64,000 nucleotides of DNA, from the NCBI GenBank assembly GCA_027487775.1, contig JAIYCY010000023.1, forward strand, positions 124,001-188,000, written 5' to 3'. The translations under genes and the position numbers were made by a program. The notes under the pieces are model-generated. The model was not told where the DNA came from. It worked only from the letters and a program-made list of their open reading frames with translations, and did no database searches. Below, piece after piece: positions 27,388 through 36,082 of this stretch. The DNA comes from Planctomycetaceae bacterium. Its GTDB lineage: Bacteria > Planctomycetota > Phycisphaerae > Tepidisphaerales > Tepidisphaeraceae. Each line of letters starts with the position of its first letter. Position 1 is the first letter of the stretch.

Positions 27388-27666
27388 TTACAGCGATTCC
27401 GAAACAGGCTTTGTGGCGACCGCTGTCTCGGCCTCCATCACCCAGCTCAGTGCCAACTCGCAGGCCTTGATGACGACGACCAGCTCCTGTGCGTTGAAGT
27501 CTCGCATGCTTCGAAACGCACCTTCTTTGGACTTGAAGATGCGTTCGAACGTGACGCTGTGGCGAGTTACTCCAGTGGGGCCAACCCGCCTCCACACGGC
27601 GGCTCGGACGGCTCCGAGTTTGACTGTGTGAACTGGCTTCGGTTTGGTTACGTTGTCTGTTGTCAT
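27388..27666 (-). CDS. Small element-associated protein (same family as 26263-26571)
   Basis: The start at 27666 (MTTDNVTKPKPVHTV) has GGAGAAA upstream. The 92-residue product contains KLGAVRAAVWRRVGPTG, then VTFERIFKSKEGAFRSMRDF, then an amphipathic helix NAQELVVVIKACELALSWV. The order and spacing match the paralog at 26263-26571. A degenerate third copy lies head-to-head on the + strand at 27884-28171. The function is unknown. Confidence 0.7.
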   Translation of the reverse strand: MTTDNVTKPKPVHTVKLGAVRAAVWRRVGPTGVTRHSVTFERIFKSKEGAFRSMRDFNAQELVVVIKACELALSWVMEAETAVATKPVSESL

Positions 27667-27910
27667 TGTGCGTTTCTCCTTCATATGCTGGGCGTCATTG
27701 CCCGTTCACTCTGGTGCACGGGCAATGATGCCCAGCTAGGAGAAACCAAGGGCTGTAGCGTTCGATGAGACGAGCCGAGCGACTTGGCATCCGGCATGCC
27801 GCAGCCAAAGCCGCCTTGCGGCGACGCGGAGGCGTGACGGATGCAGCGAGGCCGGCTCAGCGAATGATTCAGCCCGGCGAACAATGACGACAGACAACGT
27901 AACCAAACCG
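27640..27910. repeat. Inverted repeat flanking a strong hairpin in the leader of the small gene
   Basis: Thirty bases at 27640-27669, including the first codons of the small gene, recur inverted at 27881-27910 with one mismatch. Between them, an 18-base arm at 27688-27705 pairs with 27718-27735 at 17 positions around a 12-base loop. GTTTCTCCT-type flanks (27672-27680 and 27739-27747) extend this inner palindrome. The hairpin lies in the 5' leader of the - strand gene and could control it. The rest of the interval shows no gene. Confidence 0.55.
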
Positions 27911-28171
27911 CAACACGGTTGGCACTGTCTGACTGGGGCCAATCGTCAACGCCTTGTGAGGGCTAAGCCCATCGGACGACTCCCACGCCGCGGTTATCGA
28001 CGCCTCTACGAGTCCACAGTTGGCCGTTGAACCCATGACACTTTTCGCAGCGGATTGGCGTGACTTCATTGCCGCCGTTGAACTGTGCAGCGTTTTGGAG
28101 GATGCGACGACTCGCAACCGGCAATTTCGATATCGGTCGAGTCGCTCGGCCCGCCCACACGGGCGGGTCAC
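27884..28171 (+). pseudogene. Degenerate inverted copy of the small element-associated gene
   Basis: On the + strand an ATG at 27884 begins MTTDNVTKPQHG, matching MTTDNVTKPKP of the intact gene. About 135 bases later, in another frame, ADWRDFIAAVELCSVLEDA resembles the C-terminal helix of the family. The copy ends with the same GC hairpin plus flanks (28142-28171, 28 of 30 bases identical to 27358-27387 inverted). Start, end and hairpin are in the same order and spacing as in the intact gene, but the frame is broken. I see nothing coding in 28172-28351. Confidence 0.5.
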
Positions 28172-28351
28172 GCTTCATCGGGCCATCGATATGACCTGGA
28201 ATCAATTTGCTCGATTGCTGGGGCTTTGCGATTCGACCTGCGATTCACTCACGCAATGACTGCTCGACAAAGGCAAAAAGCCATCTCCGATTCCAAGCAT
28301 TAGAACAGCGGTTGAGCGGTTCGTTGCGTCCCGACCCTTCATCGAAAGAAT

Positions 28352-29011
28352 GTGACGCTTGAACCAACTGAACGCGTAGTGCTCTCCCTCTGCGACCGAA
28401 CCGGCGTGATGGTTCGGCCCTGGGCCGAAGCGGGATTCGAGTGCTGGTGTGTGGACTTGCAGCACACGCCGGGAGCTTGCCGACGACCGGGCAAACTGAA
28501 CATCGTGAACATCGGTGCTGACGTTTGCTTCTGGCTGCCGCCGCGTGTGCAGTACGCTGCCGCCTTCGCGTTTCCTCCCTGCACGCACCTTGCAAGCTCG
28601 GGTGCGAGGTGGTTTCAGGACAAGGGCCTTCGCGGACTGATTGACGGCCTTGAACTCGTGGAACGCTGCCGGGCGATTCTCGAATGGCTGCAATGTCCGT
28701 GGATGCTGGAGAATCCGGTTGGCACGCTCTCGACATACTGGCGAAAGCCCGATTTCCTGTTTGACCCCTGGCAGTTCAGCGGCTATCTGCACACGCCGCG
28801 AAGCGAGTGGTACTCCAAGAAAACTTGTCTCTGGGTCGGCGGCGGTTTCAATCTGCCCTCGCCGAAATTCATCGAGCCGCGAAAGACGCCCACGAGCAAG
28901 ATGCACCTGCTGGGCAAGTCGAGCTGCCGCGCCGACGAACGGTCGAAGACGCCGCTGGGATTTGCACGGGCCGTGTTCGACGCGAACGTGCCGCTGTTCA
29001 ATCCCGACTAG
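28352..29011 (+). CDS. DNA cytosine methylase-like protein (phage type)
   Basis: The 219-residue protein begins at a GTG with a weak upstream site. It has VVLSLCDRTGVMVRPWAEAG, which resembles the SAM-binding start of C5-cytosine methylases, and the catalytic-loop-like motif FPPCTHLASSGARWF near residue 75. LENPVGTLST corresponds to the ENV-type motif. It is shorter than host Dcm and resembles phage and plasmid proteins of this group. It may protect element DNA from restriction. Whether it is active cannot be judged. Confidence 0.75.
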   Translation: MTLEPTERVVLSLCDRTGVMVRPWAEAGFECWCVDLQHTPGACRRPGKLNIVNIGADVCFWLPPRVQYAAAFAFPPCTHLASSGARWFQDKGLRGLIDGLELVERCRAILEWLQCPWMLENPVGTLSTYWRKPDFLFDPWQFSGYLHTPRSEWYSKKTCLWVGGGFNLPSPKFIEPRKTPTSKMHLLGKSSCRADERSKTPLGFARAVFDANVPLFNPD

Positions 29012-29072
29012 ACCGCTGCCCAGAGTCGGCCAAGCGACACGACGCTGTGTGTCGGCGGCAGTGTCGCTGCCG

Positions 29073-29381
29073 TCACAGAAATCGCGACAGCTCGCCGCGA
29101 ATCGAAAGTCTGGAAGGTTGCTCCGGCTTTGTCAGTCGGCGTTGCTCCCACTCCAGCACGTCGGTCAGCCGGGCGTAGCGGATTCTGCCCCGTTGTTCAT
29201 ACGGCAACTCGCCGCTCTGCATTGCGTCGAGCACTGCTTCGCGTCGCATTCGCTGCATCTTTCGAATCTGGTCGACCGTCAACCACCTGGGCAGTGACGG
29301 CAAGACCGCTTGGGCCTGCGACTCGTCCGGCGGACGAATGCGAATGTTGGTGGGTGTGCGTTTGGTTTCGTGTTGAAGCAT
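29073..29381 (-). CDS. HTH (excisionase/MerR-like) DNA-binding protein
   Basis: The start at 29381 (MLQHETKRT) has a very strong AAAGGAG site. The 102-residue protein carries a winged-helix segment, RWLTVDQIRKMQRMRREAVL followed by YEQRGRIRYARLTDVLEWEQ, the HTH_17 pattern found in excisionases and small regulators. Its leader forms one arm of a 162-base palindrome. It may regulate the par or transfer genes or act as an excision factor. This is inference from context. Confidence 0.7.
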   Translation of the reverse strand: MLQHETKRTPTNIRIRPPDESQAQAVLPSLPRWLTVDQIRKMQRMRREAVLDAMQSGELPYEQRGRIRYARLTDVLEWEQRRLTKPEQPSRLSIRGELSRFL

Positions 29382-29543
29382 GTTCTTCTCCTTTGTTTGT
29401 TGATGAGCGTGTGACAGCCGCTGGCGGGACCGGATGTCAAGGAGGAACCGTCGGAGAAGAGGCTCCGCGAAGCGGAGTAGTTCCTTGACGTCCGGGACCG
29501 ACTGCGGCACCCGTCGACTCATCAGCAAACAAAGGAGAAGAAC
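29382..29543. repeat. Long palindrome covering the leader of the HTH gene
   Basis: The 26 bases at 29382-29407 pair with 29518-29543 with one mismatch. Further imperfect pairing continues through 29408-29450 and 29476-29517, and an apical stem CTCCGC-GAA-GCGGAG sits at 29463-29477. The outer arms contain the ribosome binding site of the HTH gene, so the fold would hide it. The site also lies right after the ParA-partner gene, where partition sites are often found. Confidence 0.6.
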
Positions 29544-29564
29544 TTCGACGGCGGGCAAGCTCAC

Positions 29565-30080
29565 CTACCCAATCGGCTTGGCGGCCCGGATGCACGCATC
29601 GAACAGGCGAAGCAAACGATGCTCAAAATCGGCATAGGACACGGCGTCGTCGTTGGGCGGTCGGTGGTAAGGGCCAAACGCGTCTGCGTGGTCGAGGACG
29701 TGCGATTCAATCTGTGTCAGAACGCCGAGCATCGAGCGAAGCACGTTGCTTGGTTTGACCGTTGCGTCGAGCACGCCGCTGAGCCTGGCGACCATCGCTT
29801 CGAAGTCCCGCTTCTCCCGTTTACTCACCTTTAGTCGCAAGACGGCATTGAGTTTCTCAACACGCAATTCGACCGGCGGCGTCTCGCCCGGAAGGCGAAT
29901 GTCGGCGGACCCGGCACGCCGGTGTCGTCGCGAGCGAATCACCGTTTTCTGAACCGCAACCGACTTGGAAATCGAGGCTGACTCAGTCTCTACTTCCTCT
30001 GGGTTGGGCCGAAGGACCGAAGACAGCAACCGACTGTCCAGCGGCGAGTACGGCGTCTCTGCGTGAAGGCGTTTAGCCAT
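29565..30080 (-). CDS. Putative partition partner of ParA (RHH-like)
   Basis: The 171-residue protein overlaps the parA stop by eight bases, the usual arrangement for a centromere-binding partner. The middle part, LNAVLRLKVSKREKRDFEAM then VKPSNVLRSMLGVL, resembles a ribbon-helix-helix DNA-binding fold rather than a classical ParB. The first 75 residues are basic and probably disordered. The role as ParB/ParG equivalent is inferred from position. Confidence 0.6.
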   Translation of the reverse strand: MAKRLHAETPYSPLDSRLLSSVLRPNPEEVETESASISKSVAVQKTVIRSRRHRRAGSADIRLPGETPPVELRVEKLNAVLRLKVSKREKRDFEAMVARLSGVLDATVKPSNVLRSMLGVLTQIESHVLDHADAFGPYHRPPNDDAVSYADFEHRLLRLFDACIRAAKPIG

Positions 30081-30936
30081 TGACCACCTCTTTCATCGGA
30101 AGCTCGGTGGGCTTGGTTCTCGACTCGACTTCCGCTGCCAGCCTGCGGTATTGGTCCGTCACTTTATGGAACGGCATGTACTCAAAGAGCGTCTGCCCGA
30201 GTTTCTGGGCTTCTGGAATCACCGTCGAGCGATTGATGATGGTGTGAAAGCGAATCGATTCCGGTGAATCAGGCGAGAGCCTGAAGGCATCGGCAACGTA
30301 ATTGGTCAGCGTCCGTGCCAGGCGTGTACGTTCATCGACAGCGGCCAGCACGACGCCAAGCACGCGAAGATTCGGATTGCCCCGTCGCTGTACGGCTTGA
30401 ATGTCGAGCAAAGCATCTTTGATGCCGTCAATCGCAAACGGGTCGGGCATGGCCGATAGCACGAACCAGTCGGCGACCTTGTAGCTGGCAACCGTCGGGG
30501 CCGTTGCGTTCGGTGCAGTGTCGAGCAAGATGAAATCGTACTTGCCCCGGAGCTGCTGGATGGGGTCAATCAGCACGTCCGAGCGAGCCATGAACTTGTC
30601 TTTCGCTGCCAGCGTCTCATCGATGGCTTCAAGTTTTCGCCGCGACGTGATGAGGTGAAGATTCTCTGGCAGGCTGACTCCTTCTTCGCTGCCGGTCAGA
30701 ATCACGTTGGCCGGTTCTTCGTCACCGACCAGCACTTCAAACGTGCCCATGAACGCATCGAGCGGCACGCCGAAATGCTTGGTCGCACCGCTGTTCATGT
30801 CCAAGTCCCAGACGAGCGTTTTGTGTCCCCGCTCGGCGAGTGCCCTGGCGATGTGAACGGTGTTGGTCGTCTTGCCGACGCCGCCTTTCTGATTGCCGAC
30901 GGCAATGACCTTCGTCTGCCGCTGTTCGCTACTCAT
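30073..30936 (-). CDS. parA: ParA partition ATPase
   Basis: The 287-residue protein has the deviant Walker A NQKGGVGKTTNT near residues 14-25, LVWDLDMNSG, the Walker B-type FILLDTAPN and the expected ParA fold length. It positions plasmid or element DNA before cell division. An AGCGGGGAAT site precedes the ATG. It is divergent from the replication-type gene at 31359, as in low-copy plasmids, and its presence argues that the element replicates autonomously at some stage. Confidence 0.92.
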   Translation of the reverse strand: MSSEQRQTKVIAVGNQKGGVGKTTNTVHIARALAERGHKTLVWDLDMNSGATKHFGVPLDAFMGTFEVLVGDEEPANVILTGSEEGVSLPENLHLITSRRKLEAIDETLAAKDKFMARSDVLIDPIQQLRGKYDFILLDTAPNATAPTVASYKVADWFVLSAMPDPFAIDGIKDALLDIQAVQRRGNPNLRVLGVVLAAVDERTRLARTLTNYVADAFRLSPDSPESIRFHTIINRSTVIPEAQKLGQTLFEYMPFHKVTDQYRRLAAEVESRTKPTELPMKEVVNG

Positions 30937-31358
30937 AGATTCCCCGCTTACCCGTGTGTGGTTTAACGCATCAACGCTACGACGCCAGTTGGCGTGGTTG
31001 CGTTGTTACTACAATGACACTCGCGCGATTCGTGATTTCTCGCAAGCGGCAATGTTCTCTTGATTGTGTTTACCGAACCGACTCGCTGCCGGTCACAAAA
31101 TTGTATCTTGCGCGTTCTCGCGCCGACGGTGATGTTCGAGTTGGGTTGGCTGAGGAAGGAGGCCCGCCGAGATTCGTCGGCGGACCTGTGAAGTAGAAAC
31201 ACGTGCAGTGCGTCAATCGAACGTCCTGCACAACACAGGGTGAGGGTAGAACGAATTCGTCCTGCCCGTCAATCCCAAACTCTCACTTCGCATCGACTTC
31301 CTCAAGCCATCGAACCACGTTCGACCAGCGAGCCGCTGCCCGCAACAAGGAGGAATCA
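30937..31358. promoter_or_regulatory. Divergent parA/rep control region, possible origin
   Basis: No gene is supported in these 422 bases. A dyad ACGCCA-GT-TGGCGT (30982-30995), extended by AACGC/GCGTT on the outside, lies 46 bases before parA and is a candidate operator. A second hairpin, CCGCCGA (31164-31170) with TCGGCGG (31177-31183), lies upstream of the replication-type gene. I see no clear iterons. A plasmid origin could be here, but direct evidence is lacking. Confidence 0.4.
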
Positions 31359-32552
31359 ATGACCACAACCAAACCCCACGCCAAGGGCCGCGATTGGTGG
31401 ACAACCGCGACAAAACCCGATGGCGGCTTTGTCCTCATCCGCGAGGACGCCATTTATAGCCTCTGGGAGGCGCTGCAGTGCGATGAAATAGAGCTGCGTG
31501 ACCTCCGGGTATGGCTGGCCTGTTTCGAGCTTCTGGAACGTCGCTGCGTGGCCGACGCCAAACGAACACCGCGCTTCACACTCGACGAACTTCACGCCCT
31601 GGTTGGCGGCGTCGGGGGGCAACACCTGCGGCGGTCCCTGGCACGTCTCTCGAAGCTGGACTTCATCCGTTGGTCAGAACACAAAATCGAACTGCTCGGG
31701 TCGCGCCGCTCGAGTCTTGTAAGTACGGGTCGACTCATTCCGTTTCCTCGTCGGTTGCTAAGGAGCATGGTCGCAAAGTCGCATCCGAGCGTTGTAGCCA
31801 CAACGCTTGGACATGCGATTCGATGTCTGTATTTTCGAGGCGGCAAAGTCGTCTCGGGCGGCTACTGCAAATCGAGCTGGGTGAGTGAGACATTCGGGAT
31901 TTCGCTCCGTGCGGTCAAAGAAGCACGAAGTGAACTGGTCTCGCGTGGCGTCCTGCTGCCCCACACCTGTGACCAGACCCGTCTCAACCGATTCGGACTT
32001 CCAACTGTCGTCAATCTCTTCTGGAAACCCACAACCCAATCCGCACCCCCAACCCGGAAATCCACAACCCAACCTGCACCCCCAAGTAAACACTCTGAAA
32101 CTTCCTACCGGAAGTATGAACACCAGAAACCGGTGATTCCTCCGACCCCAAATGGTGTCTTGTTCAGGACGAGGAGAAGAACGCTGCCGACCGACTTCCA
32201 CGTCGTTCCCGACGACTTGAAGTCACCACATCGACTTGTGAGTTTGTTCTACGCCGCCGAGAGCCGGGGATGGGTCAAGCGCTGTGAAGCCGACAAGCTC
32301 GACTTCTTTGCCGCTGCCGCCCACGCCCGCAGAGTAGGGACTCGAAACATGCCGGGGCTGTTCGCCCATCTCGTTCGTCATCGACGGTTTCAGTTCATCA
32401 GCCAAGAGGACGAGGACGACGCTCGACGAGTGATTCGCTGCCTTCGCCATCCGCTTGCAGCGAGCGGCCTGCCCGGAAATGCCGGTGTTTTGCAGCACCA
32501 CGGCAGAAATCTCGCCTCGATAGACGTTGTGCGAACACGAAGCAATCGTTAA
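31359..32552 (+). CDS. Probable replication initiator (tandem winged-helix protein)
   Basis: The start at 31359 (MTTTKPHAKGRDWW) has a clear AAGGAGG site. The open frame extends to 31203 without one. The 397-residue protein has two winged-helix-like regions, about residues 45-115 and 160-200 (VSETFGISLRAVKEARSELV). A Pro/Thr-rich linker (TTQSAPPTRKSTTQPAPP) and a basic C-terminal domain follow. Position opposite parA fits a plasmid Rep protein, but no Rep family signature is certain. The Argonaute gene follows after 27 bases. Confidence 0.55.
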   Translation: MTTTKPHAKGRDWWTTATKPDGGFVLIREDAIYSLWEALQCDEIELRDLRVWLACFELLERRCVADAKRTPRFTLDELHALVGGVGGQHLRRSLARLSKLDFIRWSEHKIELLGSRRSSLVSTGRLIPFPRRLLRSMVAKSHPSVVATTLGHAIRCLYFRGGKVVSGGYCKSSWVSETFGISLRAVKEARSELVSRGVLLPHTCDQTRLNRFGLPTVVNLFWKPTTQSAPPTRKSTTQPAPPSKHSETSYRKYEHQKPVIPPTPNGVLFRTRRRTLPTDFHVVPDDLKSPHRLVSLFYAAESRGWVKRCEADKLDFFAAAAHARRVGTRNMPGLFAHLVRHRRFQFISQEDEDDARRVIRCLRHPLAASGLPGNAGVLQHHGRNLASIDVVRTRSNR

Positions 32553-32579
32553 CTTTGGCAGCCAAAAGGCGGGCCGTAC

Positions 32580-34874
32580 ATGTCAACACTGCTGAACGGA
32601 TTCGATATCGAGCTGCCCAAAGAGGGTCTCATTGCATACGCAATGGAGATGCCAGACCCAGAGCGGCTTCGAGAACTGCGCGACGCTGAGCGAGACGAGT
32701 GGTTCTTTCATTGGCGCGACGGTACTGCGTACTGCGTCCCCGAGAAGCCGACGCCGCAACGGCAGCACGGCAAGGCCGTAACGCTTACGCTAACAAATCA
32801 CCACCACCTCGGACTACTGGCGGCTCGCATCAACCATGTGTTGCCAGCACTCTTCCCAAAGTATGAGGCTCTACGACAACGCCCATTCACTTTCCTTGGC
32901 CGGAAACACGAGATTGTTGAAAGCATCACCGCTAACTGGGGCAAACTCAGTCCTCTGATTCGCCTGTTCAAGATTCGACCACGTTTTGAACTCGACGCTC
33001 GGCTCTATGAACTTCAGGACGGTGATGTGCGATTGGGCCTGTTCGTTTCCGTTTCAACCAAGTGGGAGATTCTCGCAAGTGTGAGCGACCTTGCCGCGGC
33101 TGGTATTCCGGTCTCGGGTCTTTTCGTCGTCCGACGGAATCCTGCGGTCGAAGAAAGGCGACTTGTCGGAGAAGTCAGTGCGATTGACGGCAATCAGGTA
33201 CGACTCCGTAATTCATTCGACGGCATTGACTCTATCGAGAATGACAAGGTGTGGGTCGAGGGAAACAAATCTTCTTTCAAGCGATGCTTGACTCGGATTC
33301 TTGGAGCAAGATTTGTCGACTTTGAACGTGAACGAGAACGACATGAGTCTCGCTTCATGAGCGGACCCGGGTTAGAGACCATCTGCAAGACGATGGAAGA
33401 CGAGGTCTTCAAGAAGAACAACAAAGTCGATTTGTGGAGCAGCCAAAGCTGCCGTGTGCTGTATCGCATTCGTGCAGACAACGTCAACGATTACAAAACC
33501 GTTGTCGATGTCAGCCAAGGCGACTACTGCTTCGACCCCGCTAAACGGAAGCGGTCTGCTTACGCTTGGCAGGGATTGCAGCAATATGGCCCCTACAGTC
33601 GCGATACTTTCCATGCGAAGTCTCCGCGAATACTGGTCGTTGTACCGGATAAGACTACAGGCACTGTAGCGCAGTTCATCGCAGCCTTTAGGCATGGGGT
33701 CAGCTCTGTTTCAAATTCGCAGTTTGCAGGGGGATTCGGCAAAGTATTTCATCTTCATAATCCTGAGTTTGTCACTGTTCCGGTATCCCTCGTTGGAACC
33801 CAGGGCGATTCAGTTTGCAAAGCGTATCGCAAAACGATTGAAGACGCGCTGCGTCAGTCTACCGACTATCAAGCCGCGATGGTGGCAATTCTTGATGAGC
33901 ACTCGCAACTCGAAGGTCGACTCAATCCATACCTTCACGCCAAGAGCATGTTGTTGACTGCGGGAATACCAGTCCAAGAGTTCCGGATTGCGACGGCTTC
34001 TGCAAGCCCGTTCAACCTTCAATACATTTTGCAAAGCATGTCTGTGAGTTTGTATGCAAAGATGGGTGGTGTGCCGTGGACAATCGACCAAGGACTAGCC
34101 GTCGATGATGAAGTGGTCATCGGAATGGGCACAGGCGAAGTCAGCGGTAGTCGATTCGAGCAGCGGCAACGTTTCGTTGGCATCACAACTGTCTTTCGCG
34201 GTGATGGAAACTATCTGCTCGGGCACTTGTCACGGGACTGCACGTACGAGGAGTATCCCGCCGTTCTTGAAGAAAGCACTGCCCAGGTGCTGAAAGAATT
34301 GCGTGAACGAAACGGATGGCAAAACGGGAACACGGTCCGCGTAGTATTTCACGCCCATAAGCCTCTAAAGAGGATTGAAATTGCTCGAATAGTCAAGAGA
34401 AGCGTTGACGCAGCAGGACAAGGGCTGAATGTTCAGTTCGCTTTCCTCAATCTGGCCAAGGACCATTGCTTTCGCGTGACAGACCCGCAGGCTGCTGGAC
34501 GCACGGCACGCAATTCGAACGAGTCAATTGCGAAAATGGTGCCGCCAAGGGGCCGAATTGTGCAGCTCGGTCGATTCACCCGGTTGCTCTGCACCAAAGG
34601 CCCAACGCTGGTCAAGAGGTCTGTCACTCCGTTGCCGGCCCCCGTGCTAATTCACCTTCATCAAGATTCTACTTATCGCGACCTCCAGTACCTTTCTGAG
34701 CAGGTCCTCAAATTCACCAACCTTTCTTGGCGAGGAACGATGCCATCGGAAGACCCGGTTACGGTCTACTATTCGTCGCTAATCGGCTCGCTTCTAGGGA
34801 AGCTCCGTGACATTGACGGATGGTCGGTGAATGCACTCAACATTCGGCTCCGTCACAGTATGTGGTTCCTATGA
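32580..34874 (+). CDS. Long prokaryotic Argonaute, catalytically inactive (long-B-like)
   Basis: The 764-residue protein has the layout of a long pAgo. The MID/PIWI half is clear. A 5'-phosphate pocket is visible with Tyr451, Lys455, Gln466 (YLHAK and GIPVQEF) and Lys494 (LYAKMGGVPW). PIWI strands include EVVIGMGTG and RFVGITTVF, and the C-terminus is the typical MWFL. The catalytic tetrad is broken: the first Asp is replaced by Gly at 515-519 (IGMGTG) and the third by HAHK at 591-594. It should therefore bind guide and target without cleaving. The ATGA overlap with the nuclease gene implies that the partner is the effector. Confidence 0.85.
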   Translation: MSTLLNGFDIELPKEGLIAYAMEMPDPERLRELRDAERDEWFFHWRDGTAYCVPEKPTPQRQHGKAVTLTLTNHHHLGLLAARINHVLPALFPKYEALRQRPFTFLGRKHEIVESITANWGKLSPLIRLFKIRPRFELDARLYELQDGDVRLGLFVSVSTKWEILASVSDLAAAGIPVSGLFVVRRNPAVEERRLVGEVSAIDGNQVRLRNSFDGIDSIENDKVWVEGNKSSFKRCLTRILGARFVDFERERERHESRFMSGPGLETICKTMEDEVFKKNNKVDLWSSQSCRVLYRIRADNVNDYKTVVDVSQGDYCFDPAKRKRSAYAWQGLQQYGPYSRDTFHAKSPRILVVVPDKTTGTVAQFIAAFRHGVSSVSNSQFAGGFGKVFHLHNPEFVTVPVSLVGTQGDSVCKAYRKTIEDALRQSTDYQAAMVAILDEHSQLEGRLNPYLHAKSMLLTAGIPVQEFRIATASASPFNLQYILQSMSVSLYAKMGGVPWTIDQGLAVDDEVVIGMGTGEVSGSRFEQRQRFVGITTVFRGDGNYLLGHLSRDCTYEEYPAVLEESTAQVLKELRERNGWQNGNTVRVVFHAHKPLKRIEIARIVKRSVDAAGQGLNVQFAFLNLAKDHCFRVTDPQAAGRTARNSNESIAKMVPPRGRIVQLGRFTRLLCTKGPTLVKRSVTPLPAPVLIHLHQDSTYRDLQYLSEQVLKFTNLSWRGTMPSEDPVTVYYSSLIGSLLGKLRDIDGWSVNALNIRLRHSMWFL

Positions 34875-36082
34875 ACAAAAGCAGCCTTACCAACGTATTG
34901 AGCCAGACCGTGAGCAGTTGCGAGCGACTTGTTGGTGAGAATTGGGACTGGCCATCGCCTGATTCTGCGTTTGCCTCTTTCGTCTACCACGTCGCTGGTG
35001 AGACAGGCCCCGCTCAGAGTCTGTCAACAATCGACTGGCCCACTGGAGAACCACTTCAACATGCCCCTTCACTTGCAGCCTTTGGCTTCTTGATGTTCGC
35101 TGGAGGAGGGGAAGGCCTACGCGACCAATGGCGGTCTAGTGTGGCTCGGCTTGTGTCGAGCAACTTGTTTACCGACCGACAGTCGTTCGCTCATCGCCCC
35201 GTCGAGTTGCTGGGTATGCTGTGCGGTGTCGCTGCGTTGGGCAATACCGACGCTTCGATTGCGATTTGGGCACGCCGGTTAGCTGAAAAGACCAGAAGCA
35301 TTCACGGGACAACCCGCTGGGCCGGATGGCTTCAAGCAAGTGCGGAGTCCGTAGTTGGGCTCAACCGCCCTAGTGCCTCGCTCTCACCTCAGCCTACGCT
35401 CGATGAACTGGCAGCCGCTCAGTTGTTTCGCAAAATCGCCAAGGTCGAATCTGCCGAAACCGGGCTGGACGAAAAACTGTTAAATGCGGCGGTGCTTGAG
35501 ACGATTTCTCAAGTTGACGTTGCTAGAGCTGCAACAATCCACTGGGCAATCCGTGATGTAACCAGCCGGGTGGTTCAATCTTCAATTGCTCGAACATGGC
35601 AAGTAAATCAACGACGTCAAGACGCAGAAGCATTGGTGGTCGAACTGTGCCGGCGGTTTCATATCTGTGCTGACCGATTGAACAGACGCCACGAGTCACG
35701 CCAGGCCTTTCCTATCAACGATGAGTACGACGTGCAAGACTTGATGCACGCGATGCTACTTTTGCACTTTGATGATGTGCGAGCAGAAGAATCAGCACCA
35801 AGCGTGGGCGGAAAGAATTCCCGCATGGATTTCTTGCTTAAAAAAGAGAAGATTGCTATTGAAACAAAAATGACTCGAAAGGGCCTAGACCAGAAGAAGG
35901 TCGGCGATGAACTCGCCATCGACATGATGCGATATCGGCCACATCCCGATTACCGAACACTGATTTGCTTTGTCTACGACCCGAAGGGATTCTGTGATAA
36001 CCCGGTCGCCCTTGAGTCAGACATGAAGGTCGAAGAGGGTGAGTATCGGGCAATCGTCGTTGTATGCCCGCATCGCACTTAG
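34871..36082 (+). CDS. Argonaute-associated PD-(D/E)XK nuclease effector
   Basis: The start at 34871 overlaps the pAgo stop (ATGA). The frame also opens at 34820, inside the pAgo gene. The 403-residue protein ends with a restriction-endonuclease-fold domain, about residues 255-400. It has EYDVQDLMHAML, then SRMDFLLKKEKIAIETKM with catalytic Asp320, Glu331 and Lys333, and FVYDPKGF. The first 250 residues are helical and unrecognised, perhaps the interface with Argonaute or an oligomerisation module. Dead long-B pAgos paired with such nucleases kill or arrest infected cells by DNA degradation. That activity is inferred here. Confidence 0.8.
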   Translation: MNKSSLTNVLSQTVSSCERLVGENWDWPSPDSAFASFVYHVAGETGPAQSLSTIDWPTGEPLQHAPSLAAFGFLMFAGGGEGLRDQWRSSVARLVSSNLFTDRQSFAHRPVELLGMLCGVAALGNTDASIAIWARRLAEKTRSIHGTTRWAGWLQASAESVVGLNRPSASLSPQPTLDELAAAQLFRKIAKVESAETGLDEKLLNAAVLETISQVDVARAATIHWAIRDVTSRVVQSSIARTWQVNQRRQDAEALVVELCRRFHICADRLNRRHESRQAFPINDEYDVQDLMHAMLLLHFDDVRAEESAPSVGGKNSRMDFLLKKEKIAIETKMTRKGLDQKKVGDELAIDMMRYRPHPDYRTLICFVYDPKGFCDNPVALESDMKVEEGEYRAIVVVCPHRT

